A stretch of 11,401 nucleotides of DNA from an uncultured Lachnoclostridium sp. (GTDB taxonomy: Bacteria > Bacillota > Clostridia > Lachnospirales > Lachnospiraceae), in contig CABQJX010000093.1 of the NCBI GenBank assembly GCA_902464595.1, positions 1 through 11,401 of the forward strand, read 5' to 3'. Position 1 is the stretch's first letter; each line of letters opens with the position of its first letter. Below, one piece after another: positions 1 to 6,054 of the stretch. Position numbers and translations under genes: made by a program. The notes under the pieces are model-generated. The model was not told where the DNA came from and did no database searches. It worked only from the letters and a program-made list of their open reading frames with translations.

Positions 1-132
1 TTGTGGTGATTTTTGCAGTTTACCTCTTGACAAAAGTCATTACATATCAGTTCAGTCATGAGCAATTTGCAGAAAAATGTACATTATAGGCAGATTGGCA
101 GCTGGGCAGTTACTTTTTCATACATCTGGGGA

Positions 133-162
133 TTGGCTTGCATAATATTTATTTTATATGAT
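133..162 (+). promoter_or_regulatory. Candidate promoter for the DUF6465-like gene
   Basis: TTGGCT at 133-138 and TATGAT at 157-162 are separated by 18 bp in AT-rich DNA, about 60 bp before the GTG start at 226. The -10 is good and the -35 is weak. A perfect TTGACA at 27-32 lies further upstream, but I found no -10 at the right distance from it. The remaining DNA in 1-225 shows no supported gene. Confidence 0.35.
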
Positions 163-210
163 GCGGCGGCTCTGAATGGTCAGGCTGCTGCGGGATTACA
201 CTTCAGATTG

Positions 211-216
211 AGGAGG
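211..216 (+). promoter_or_regulatory. Ribosome binding site that sets the GTG start at 226
   Basis: A full AGGAGG lies 9 bases before the in-frame GTG at 226-228. The more upstream in-frame ATG at 58 has no Shine-Dalgarno sequence, and its extra 56 residues are unlike the rest of the protein. This site is therefore the main argument for the shorter gene model. Confidence 0.8.
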
Positions 217-225
217 ATATGGACT

Positions 226-663
226 GTGGTAGGGAAGAAGGATGTTAAGGCAGTAAATGCTGAAACAGAGAAGACACCAGTAGATCCGTTGAAGGAAGAA
301 ATGGCAGCGCCAGAGGCAAAGGAGAGCTCTGCTGCAGAGAAAAAGCCGGCTGCAAAGAAGACAGCCGCAAAGTCAGCTCCTAAGAAAGCCGGAGCAGCGC
401 AGAAGAAGGAAACTGCTGCCAAGACAGCTGAGAAGAAGCCAGCTTCAAAAAAAGCAGCGGCCCCAAAGGCAACGGTGCATGTTCAGTTTGACGGAAAAGA
501 TATACTGGCAAAGGATGTGCTGGATCAGGCGGTTAAGGCATTTAAGAAATCTCACCGCGGTGTGGAGGTTAAGACCATTGAGCTTTACATCGTAGCAAAT
601 GAAGGCGCTGCCTACTATGTGGTAAACGGAGAAGGCGGAGACGATTTCAAGATCATGCTGTGA
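226..663 (+). CDS. DUF6465-like protein with lysine/alanine-rich N-terminal half
   Basis: The protein has 145 residues and starts at GTG. It has two parts. Residues about 1-80 are low complexity, dominated by Ala, Lys, Glu and Pro with repeated AAKK/KKPA/KKTA units, resembling the tails of histone H1-like bacterial proteins. Residues about 82-145 form a compact alpha/beta domain that begins VHVQFDGKDI, continues through a helix rich in Lys/Ala, and ends with YYVVNGEGGDDFKIML. This C-terminal pattern (VQFxGKD, then ELYI, then AAYYVVNG) matches my recollection of DUF6465, found in Lachnospiraceae. The family has no established function. The basic tail suggests nucleic acid binding, which is inference. 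A hairpin terminator follows, so the gene is probably transcribed alone. A longer model from ATG 58 is unlikely because it lacks a ribosome site. Confidence 0.75.
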   Translation: MVGKKDVKAVNAETEKTPVDPLKEEMAAPEAKESSAAEKKPAAKKTAAKSAPKKAGAAQKKETAAKTAEKKPASKKAAAPKATVHVQFDGKDILAKDVLDQAVKAFKKSHRGVEVKTIELYIVANEGAAYYVVNGEGGDDFKIML

Positions 664-706
664 TCAGCTATGAAGCAAATGGCTAAATAAAAGAAGTGGA
701 TCAAAT

Positions 707-738
707 GGGCTGCTGTATAGGATACAGCGGCTCATTTT
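707..738 (+). terminator. Hairpin terminator after the DUF6465-like gene
   Basis: A 12-bp stem runs from 707-718 to 722-733 with two G-U pairs and a 3-base loop, and is followed by ATTTTC. The T run is short, so termination may be partial and some readthrough into the methyltransferase gene is possible. Confidence 0.6.
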
Positions 739-790
739 CGGTCACAGAGGAATTTGGGCAGAGTTCCCAGGAAGGAAAAGGAAAAAGTAC

Positions 791-2293
791 ATGATACGAT
801 TGCCGGAGCAGTTTACAGAGCGCATGAAAGGAATGCTGGGAGAGGAGTACGAAGCCTTTGCAGCCAGTTATGAAAAGGAGCGTGTCCAGGGCCTGCGTTT
901 TAACAGCCTGAAATGGAAAGAGGGGGAAAGGGAGGACTGGGAGGAAAAAAGTGTTTTGGAGCTGGTTTCTATGGTGGAAAGGGAGGCTGGTTTTTCCCTC
1001 AGCCCTATTCCATGGGTGAAGGAAGGTTTTTACTATGGAGCAGAGGACCGTCCGGGCCGTCACCCCTTTCACGAGGCAGGTATGTACTATATTCAGGAAC
1101 CCAGCGCTATGGCTGTGGCAGAGCTTTTGGATCCCCTTCCGGGAGAGCGTATCCTGGATCTGTGCGCCGCACCAGGGGGGAAATCCAGCCATATTGCCTC
1201 CCGCCTGAAAGGGAAAGGCTTTCTCCTGTCAAATGAGATCCACCCTGCAAGAGCCAGGATACTGTCTCAAAACATAGAGCGGATGGGGGCGGCCAATGTT
1301 GTGGTATCAAATGAAAGCCCGGATCGCCTGGCGGTACGTTTTGGAGATTTTTTTCACAAAATCGTAGTAGATGCCCCTTGCTCCGGAGAAGGTATGTTCC
1401 GAAAGGATGAGGAGGCCAGAGCTCAGTGGAGCGAGGAGCATGTGCGGATGTGTGCCGCACGGCAGGCTGAAATCCTGGACTGTGCGGCTTCTATGCTGGC
1501 TCCGGGAGGGCGTTTGGTCTATTCTACCTGTACCTTTGCACCGGAGGAGAATGAAAAAACCATTTTGGATTTTTTGAAGCGCCATGAGGGATTTGAGATC
1601 GAGCCGGTCCGCGCTTATTCCGGCTTTAGCCGCGGCCGATCCCAATGGGCCGGGCCGGACGCCAATGGCTGGGGGCTTGAGGATACGTTTCGCATCATGC
1701 CCCATCTTCTGGAAGGGGAGGGGCATTTTATGGCAGTGCTGAAAAAGGCAGGAAGCCTGAGCTATGACCTTTTCCAGGAAAAAGGAAAAAGCCCTTATCT
1801 GGACGCTGGGAAGAAAAAAGAGGTATGGAAGGCGGCAGAGCCTGTTTGGAAGGAGCTGCTGACCTCTCCGGAAGTATATCTGAACCGGAATGAGTACCTG
1901 CTTTTTGGAGATCAGCTGTACCTGCTTCCGCCTGAGATGAAGGATCTGAAGGGGCTTAAAATCCTGCGGCCCGGACTGCATATGGGGACGTTAAAGAAAA
2001 ACCGTTTTGAACCCTCCCATGCTTTTTCTCTTGCACTGAAAAAGGAGGAGGCTGCGTCCTGGGTGGAGCTTCCTTCAAAAGGAGAGGCGATCCGCCGTTA
2101 TCTCAGAGGAGAAACCTTGACGGAGGATCAGCTGATCTCAGAGTGGAACGAGCACAGGGAAGAAAATGGAAGACTTGGGCCGCAGAAGGGCTGGGCCTTG
2201 GTGTGTACCGGAGGATGCAGCCTGGGATGGGGCAAATGGGCTGGAGGAATTTTAAAAAATCACTATCCCAAAGGACTTAGATGGAATGTTTAA
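791..2293 (+). CDS. RsmF-type RNA m5C methyltransferase (RsmB/NOP family)
   Basis: This 500-residue enzyme belongs to the NOL1/NOP2/Sun family, which transfers a methyl group from S-adenosylmethionine to C5 of cytosine in rRNA. The SAM-binding loop LDLCAAPGGK is at residues 122-131. The motif IV cysteine lies in DAPCSGEGMF (Cys197), and the catalytic motif VI cysteine in STCTF (Cys247). The N-terminal part, about 1-110, carries the family's substrate-recognition fold, including GLRFNSLK. The C-terminal region, about 320-500, resembles the extra domains of RsmF, and its end (GCSLGWGKWAGGILKNHYPK) is typical of the PUA-like terminal domain. The length is close to E. coli RsmF (479). The start at 791 has AAAGGA about 8 bases upstream. 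The exact target cytosine cannot be read from sequence. It converges on the RluA gene, with stop codons 23 bp apart and no obvious hairpin between. Confidence 0.92.
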   Translation: MIRLPEQFTERMKGMLGEEYEAFAASYEKERVQGLRFNSLKWKEGEREDWEEKSVLELVSMVEREAGFSLSPIPWVKEGFYYGAEDRPGRHPFHEAGMYYIQEPSAMAVAELLDPLPGERILDLCAAPGGKSSHIASRLKGKGFLLSNEIHPARARILSQNIERMGAANVVVSNESPDRLAVRFGDFFHKIVVDAPCSGEGMFRKDEEARAQWSEEHVRMCAARQAEILDCAASMLAPGGRLVYSTCTFAPEENEKTILDFLKRHEGFEIEPVRAYSGFSRGRSQWAGPDANGWGLEDTFRIMPHLLEGEGHFMAVLKKAGSLSYDLFQEKGKSPYLDAGKKKEVWKAAEPVWKELLTSPEVYLNRNEYLLFGDQLYLLPPEMKDLKGLKILRPGLHMGTLKKNRFEPSHAFSLALKKEEAASWVELPSKGEAIRRYLRGETLTEDQLISEWNEHREENGRLGPQKGWALVCTGGCSLGWGKWAGGILKNHYPKGLRWNV

Positions 2294-2316
2294 GGTATAT
2301 AAGGGTATGCTGAAAC

Positions 2317-3213
2317 CTAACTGTGCGAAATGAGCCGGGCCATGTCTTCGGGGAGAGGGGCATACAGATCCATAGCTTCTCCGGTGACCGGCTGTCTGAA
2401 CTGGAGCCGGTAGGAGTGGAGGGGCTGGCGTCCGATCAGGCGGTAATCGGGGCAGTAGAGAAAATCACCGGGCAGGGGATGGCCGATGGAACGCATATGA
2501 ACACGGATCTGATGGGTACGCCCTGTCTCCAGGGTCAGGCGGATCAGGGATATGTCCTGATCAGGACAGTAGGCCAGGGTTTCATAATGGGTCACAGCCC
2601 GTTCTCCGTTTTCCGGATCGATCTGCCGTTCAATGGTAGAGCCGGGAACCCTGGAAATAGGACGGTCGATCACCCCACGGTCAGGGGTGTGGCCCAGGAC
2701 AATGGCTCTGTATTCCCGGTGGATCTGTCTGAGACTCATCTGTTCCGATAAAAGGGAGGCAGCTAACAGATGTTTGGCTAAGATCAAAAGACCGGTGGTG
2801 TCCCGATCCAGGCGGTTGATGACCCTGTAGGTAAATGGTTCCCCCTTTTCCTTAAAATACCAGGCGGCTCCATTGGCCAGGGTGTTGTCATAATGACCCT
2901 GGGACGGATGAATGGGAACGCCGGCATCTTTGTTCACTACCAAAATATCCGGATCCTCGTAGACAACGGAAAAGGGGAGGGGAACAGGAAGGATATTGGG
3001 GGAGTCCTCCTCTGGGGGAAGACGGACTTCCAGCGTCTGTCCGGCGTTTAATTGATAGTTGGTAAAAACAGGGGTTCCATCTGCCAGGATCCCCTGTTCT
3101 TTTTTGATGCGGGTAATGAGGCGCTCCGAAAATCCCTTGGAGCGCAGAAAAGGGCCTGCCTTGCTGCCCTGGTTTTCCGGGAGGACGGTATAGTAAATGG
3201 TAGTTCGTCTCAT
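2317..3213 (-). CDS. RluA-family pseudouridine synthase
   Basis: This 298-residue enzyme isomerises uridine to pseudouridine in rRNA or tRNA. An S4-like RNA-binding segment spans about residues 18-65 (LRSKGFSERLITRIKKE). The catalytic domain follows, with VVNKDAGVPIHPS at 92-104, the active-site motif NRLDRDTTGL at 133-142 (catalytic Asp136) and the GRTHQIRVH motif at 231-239. The family usually has His where this protein has Asn133, a mild variation seen outside the catalytic Asp. Whether the target is rRNA (RluD/RluC-like) or tRNA cannot be decided. The ATG overlaps the dinB stop by four bases (3210-3213, ATGA arrangement), which implies translational coupling and co-transcription with the polymerase. 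No separate promoter is apparent. Confidence 0.9.
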   Translation of the reverse strand: MRRTTIYYTVLPENQGSKAGPFLRSKGFSERLITRIKKEQGILADGTPVFTNYQLNAGQTLEVRLPPEEDSPNILPVPLPFSVVYEDPDILVVNKDAGVPIHPSQGHYDNTLANGAAWYFKEKGEPFTYRVINRLDRDTTGLLILAKHLLAASLLSEQMSLRQIHREYRAIVLGHTPDRGVIDRPISRVPGSTIERQIDPENGERAVTHYETLAYCPDQDISLIRLTLETGRTHQIRVHMRSIGHPLPGDFLYCPDYRLIGRQPLHSYRLQFRQPVTGEAMDLYAPLPEDMARLISHS

Positions 3214-4481
3214 GACTTCTTTTCCTTTCGGCCTAAAGCGTGTTTTGTTTTTCCGGAGGCATGATCCACAATAGAATCCTTCTGAAGAAAGCTGGCTCTC
3301 TTGATGCTGTCCACCCCGTACCGGCTGCGGATGGAATCCACGGCTTTTTCCAATTCTTTTTTCTTCTGAGCCAAGGGGTCTTCAAAGAGGCTCATCTGGG
3401 AAAAGGACTGGTCAGAGATCTTGCCGGCCCGTACTCCCATGAGGCGCAGAGGCGTCCTGTCCCAGGATTCGCGGAGTAGACGGCGGGAACAGTCATATAG
3501 GGCAGAGGTGGAATCCGTGGGTTCAGGCAGCGAGGTCTGGTGGGATTGATTTTGAAATTCCCAATCTCTTAACTCCACACACACGCTGTTGCACAGTACG
3601 CGGTCGGCCCGGAGGCGGGCTCCTACTGTTTCGCAGAGGGACAGAAGAACCTGACAGGCGCTGTCGTAGTCTGAAATATCCCGGGAGAGTGTAATGCTGT
3701 TGCCATAAGCCTTGTTAATGGGATCTCTTTCCTCTACCGGGCTTTCGTCGATACCGTTTGCGTATTGGTGGATCAGAGTGCCGTATTTTTCGCCCAGATG
3801 GGCCTTTAGAAGGCGGGGATCACAGGCGGCCAGCTGGCCGATGGTATGTATTCCAAGATTTTCCATTTTCTTCTGAGCAGATCCTCCGACGAAAAACAGC
3901 TCCCGTATGGGAAGGGGCCACATTTTAGAAGGGATTTCCTCAGGAAAGAGGGTGTGGCATTTGTCCGGTTTCTCGAAATCCGAGGCCATTTTAGCCAGCA
4001 GCTTATTGACCGATATGCCGATGTTGACTGTAAATCCCAGTTCCTGCCGGATCCGGCTGCGTATCTGATCCGCTACCGCCAGAGGATCGCCGAAGAGATG
4101 GATGGTTCCCGTCATGTCCAAAAAGATCTCGTCGATGCTGAATTTCTCATGATCCGGCGTGTATTCCTCCAAAAGCTTCATCATGCTCTGGGAGCACTGG
4201 ATATAAAAGTCAAAGCGTGAAGGAACGATGATCAGATCCGGGCATTTGCGCAGGGCCTGGGACAAAGGTTCTCCTGTGGAGACGCCGCATTTTTTAGCCA
4301 AAGGGGACTTGGCAAGAACGATGCCGTGACGGGATTTGGCATCGCCTCCCACAGCGGAGGGAACGGTGCGCAGATCCAGGGCCTGGGGATCCTGAGAAAG
4401 ACGGTATACGCACTCCCAGCTTAAAAAAGCAGAGTTGACATCAATATGGAAGATAAGGCGTTGATCGGTTGGCTTTTCCAT
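3210..4481 (-). CDS. dinB: DNA polymerase IV (Y-family translesion polymerase)
   Basis: This 423-residue Y-family polymerase copies damaged DNA with low fidelity in the cytoplasm. The first metal-binding motif is HIDVNSAFLSWE (residues 12-23), with Asp14 catalytic and Phe19 at the steric-gate position that excludes ribonucleotides. The second motif is FSIDEIFLD, with Asp117 and Glu118. The palm continues to NIGISVNKLLAKMASDFEKP. The thumb and little-finger domains occupy about 190-355. A beta-clamp-binding peptide QMSLF lies at 362-366, followed by a charged tail. The long form with AVGGDAKSRHGIVLAKS is common in clostridial homologues. AGGAGG lies 5 bases upstream of the start. The promoter carries a LexA-like box, so SOS induction is likely. 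It is the first gene of a unit with the RluA-family gene. Confidence 0.93.
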   Translation of the reverse strand: MEKPTDQRLIFHIDVNSAFLSWECVYRLSQDPQALDLRTVPSAVGGDAKSRHGIVLAKSPLAKKCGVSTGEPLSQALRKCPDLIIVPSRFDFYIQCSQSMMKLLEEYTPDHEKFSIDEIFLDMTGTIHLFGDPLAVADQIRSRIRQELGFTVNIGISVNKLLAKMASDFEKPDKCHTLFPEEIPSKMWPLPIRELFFVGGSAQKKMENLGIHTIGQLAACDPRLLKAHLGEKYGTLIHQYANGIDESPVEERDPINKAYGNSITLSRDISDYDSACQVLLSLCETVGARLRADRVLCNSVCVELRDWEFQNQSHQTSLPEPTDSTSALYDCSRRLLRESWDRTPLRLMGVRAGKISDQSFSQMSLFEDPLAQKKKELEKAVDSIRSRYGVDSIKRASFLQKDSIVDHASGKTKHALGRKEKKS

Positions 4482-4513
4482 ATGCTCCTCCTATGTGGCT
4501 CGGTGATACTCCT

Positions 4514-4542
4514 ATCATATCAGAATATATGTTCGATTTCAA
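4514..4542 (-). promoter_or_regulatory. dinB promoter with extended -10
   Basis: Read on the minus strand, TTGAAA (4537-4542) and TATGAT (4514-4519) are separated by 17 bp, and the -10 is preceded by TGA, giving the extended form TGnTATGAT. Transcription would begin about 25-30 bases before the dinB start codon. This is a close match to a housekeeping sigma-A promoter. Confidence 0.75.
4522..4535 (-). promoter_or_regulatory. LexA (SOS)-like operator in the dinB promoter
   Basis: On the minus strand the sequence is CGAACATATATTCT, which matches the Gram-positive LexA consensus CGAAC-N4-GTTCG at 8 of the 10 specified positions. It sits entirely within the spacer between the -35 and -10, where a bound repressor would block RNA polymerase. 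The imperfect right half (ATTCT instead of GTTCG) makes the site a candidate rather than certain. Confidence 0.6.
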
Positions 4543-4607
4543 GAGCGATGCATAATCATTTTTCGGAAAGAATAGGATAAAGCAAAGTCTGAGAGTCGGA
4601 GCAGTGT

Positions 4608-5888
4608 ATGAAACGCTGGTTGATTTTGACAATAGCTGGGGCGCTTTGTTCAATGGCGCTCTTTTTCTGCCCGGCAGAGGCGGATTGCCTGGAAATAGGA
4701 CAGGAGGCAGTCACTGCGGGCTTATCGGATGAAAAAGAGGAGCCGCTTAAGCTTTACGCCCAGTCTGCAGTTCTTATGGACGGGGAGACGGGACGGATCC
4801 TCTATGGAAAAGGGGAGGATGTGATCCGCCCTATGGCAAGTACTACAAAGATCATGACATGTATCCTGGCCCTGGAGCTGGGAGATGAGGAGGAGTTTGT
4901 GACAGCTTCCCGGACAGCGGTTTCCCAGCCCAAAGTCCGCCTGGGGGTGAAGGAGGGAGAGGAATACCGTCTGGGGGATCTGCTGTACGCCCTGATGCTG
5001 GAATCCTACAACGATGCCGCGGTGATGATTGCAGAGCATATCGGAGGGAGCGTCAAAGGCTTTGCCGCCCTGATGAATGAAAAGGCAGAGGATCTGGGAT
5101 GCCGGGATACCTATTTCATTACTCCAAACGGCCTTGACGGGAAGGAAAAGGACGGGCAGGGAAGAGAACGGATCCATTCTACTACAGCGGCAGATCTGGC
5201 ATTGGTTATGCGTTACTGCGTGATGGGATCGCCCAAGAAGGAGCAGTTCCTCTCCATTACCAGGACACAGAACCATTCCTTTGGGGACAGGAAAGGCAGA
5301 CGGTCCTTTCAGTGTATGAACCATAACGCCCTCCTCACCATGATGGAGGGTGTCCTCTCCGGGAAAACCGGATTTACAGGAGGGGCAGGATATTCCTATG
5401 TGGGGGCGTTGGAGGATAAGGGCCGGGTCTATGTGATCACCCTCTTAGGCTGCGGCTGGCCGCCCCACAAGACATATAAATGGACGGACGCCCGACGCCT
5501 GTATGCCTATGGAACCCAGCATTTTATAAAACGGGAGCTGCCCTATCCAAACAAGCTGGATCCGGTAGCAGTAAAGGGCGGTGTGTGCTGGAAGGAGGAA
5601 GGGGAAGAGGGACAGACGGATCGGATCGGGCTGACGTTTGGGATGCCTCAGGAAGAGGAGGGGTTTAAGCTTCTCATGGCAGAGGGGGAACAGGTGCAGA
5701 TAAGAGAGAGAGTTCCCCATGTAATAGAAGCTCCTGTGAAAAAAGGGCAGAGGATAGGGGATGTGGAATATGTTTTGGGAGGGATCGTAGTGAAACGGCT
5801 TCCCTTATACGCCTCCTGGGGAGTGGAAAAAATGGATTTTTCCAAGGCTGTCAGACGCACCGTCCGCCTCTTTTGTTCTTTTGTTTAA
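4608..5888 (+). CDS. D-alanyl-D-alanine carboxypeptidase (PBP5/DacF type)
   Basis: This 426-residue penicillin-binding protein removes the terminal D-alanine from peptidoglycan stem peptides outside the membrane. A signal peptide covers residues 1-25, ending near PAEA. All three active-site motifs are present: S78-T-T-K81 in MASTTKIMT, S133-Y-N135 in LESYNDAAV, and K253-T-G in SGKTGFTGG. The C-terminal beta domain of the PBP5 family spans about 305-395. The last about 25 residues (KMDFSKAVRRTVRLFCSFV) could form the amphipathic membrane-anchoring helix usual for this family. GGAG lies 6 bases before the ATG. It is divergent from dinB across 126 bp and is followed by a promoter, not an obvious terminator. 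Homologues include DacB and DacF in sporulation, but nothing here shows which role applies. Confidence 0.92.
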   Translation: MKRWLILTIAGALCSMALFFCPAEADCLEIGQEAVTAGLSDEKEEPLKLYAQSAVLMDGETGRILYGKGEDVIRPMASTTKIMTCILALELGDEEEFVTASRTAVSQPKVRLGVKEGEEYRLGDLLYALMLESYNDAAVMIAEHIGGSVKGFAALMNEKAEDLGCRDTYFITPNGLDGKEKDGQGRERIHSTTAADLALVMRYCVMGSPKKEQFLSITRTQNHSFGDRKGRRSFQCMNHNALLTMMEGVLSGKTGFTGGAGYSYVGALEDKGRVYVITLLGCGWPPHKTYKWTDARRLYAYGTQHFIKRELPYPNKLDPVAVKGGVCWKEEGEEGQTDRIGLTFGMPQEEEGFKLLMAEGEQVQIRERVPHVIEAPVKKGQRIGDVEYVLGGIVVKRLPLYASWGVEKMDFSKAVRRTVRLFCSFV

Positions 5889-5937
5889 AAAATTCTTACA
5901 AAATTTTGTATTATGTGAAGTTTCTGCCTCTTTTGTT
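5866..5937 (+). repeat. 12-bp direct repeat, 60 bp apart
   Basis: GCCTCTTTTGTT occurs at 5866-5877, inside the last codons of the carboxypeptidase gene, and again at 5926-5937, overlapping the -35 of the next promoter. The copies are identical and exactly 60 bp apart. This may be a relic of a short duplication or a chance match in a T-rich region. Confidence 0.6.
5897..5910. promoter_or_regulatory. Perfect 14-bp palindrome upstream of the surface-operon promoter
   Basis: TACAAAATTTTGTA is fully self-complementary and lies 26 bp before the -35 at 5936. Its position suits a dimeric regulator acting on the promoter, but no specific regulator can be named. It is not followed by a T tract and has no loop, so it is a poor terminator for the carboxypeptidase gene. 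Confidence 0.45.
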
Positions 5938-5965
5938 GACAGGAGAGGGATTTTGTCATTATAAT
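5936..5965 (+). promoter_or_regulatory. Strong consensus promoter of the surface operon
   Basis: A perfect TTGACA (5936-5941) and a perfect TATAAT (5960-5965) are separated by 18 bp. The expected start of transcription is near 5972, giving an untranslated leader of about 83 bases before the ATG at 6055. Confidence 0.85.
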
Positions 5966-5972
5966 AAGATAA

Positions 5973-6013
5973 TGCCGGTCTGTCAAAGGCTGTCTGTCAC
6001 ATGAGAACCGGCA
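5973..6013 (+). promoter_or_regulatory. Inverted repeat at the 5' end of the leader
   Basis: TGCCGGT (5973-5979) pairs with ACCGGCA (6007-6013) around a 27-base loop. It starts almost exactly where transcription should begin, so the mRNA could carry a stem at its 5' end. This might stabilise the transcript or influence translation. It does not match a riboswitch class I know. Confidence 0.45.
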
Positions 6014-6038
6014 AAGGACAGAAACGAGACGATACAAC

Positions 6039-6043
6039 AGGAG
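6039..6043 (+). promoter_or_regulatory. Ribosome binding site selecting the ATG at 6055
   Basis: AGGAG lies 11 bases before ATG 6055, after which a normal signal peptide begins. The earlier in-frame ATG at 6001 has no ribosome site and would place 18 polar residues before the signal peptide. It also lies inside the leader inverted repeat. Confidence 0.75.
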
Positions 6044-6054
6044 ATCATTACATA

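Noticed and set aside
58..225. Upstream extension of the DUF6465-like gene from ATG 58
   Set aside because: It has no ribosome site, its composition differs from the rest of the protein, and AGGAGG with GTG at 226 gives a better start. A candidate promoter also lies inside this stretch.
1307..1981. Long minus-strand open frame inside the methyltransferase gene
   Set aside because: It is antisense to a well-supported enzyme, lacks a recognisable domain or ribosome site, and is explained by codon composition on the other strand.
4549..4584. Sporulation sigma F/G promoter for the carboxypeptidase gene
   Set aside because: GCATA and GGAAAGAATA are present but only 10 bp apart, too close for a sigma F promoter, and no sigma G -10 lies at the right distance.
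4722..5324. Minus-strand open frame inside the carboxypeptidase gene
   Set aside because: It overlaps a gene with all three penicillin-binding motifs and has no domain signature of its own.
6001..6054. Earlier start of the glucosaminidase gene at ATG 6001
   Set aside because: It has no ribosome site, puts a polar stretch before the signal peptide, and lies within the leader inverted repeat. ATG 6055 has AGGAG upstream.
5972..6054. Riboswitch in the leader of the surface operon
   Set aside because: The leader is only about 83 bases and shows none of the conserved core sequences I know for c-di-GMP, c-di-AMP or other wall-related riboswitches.
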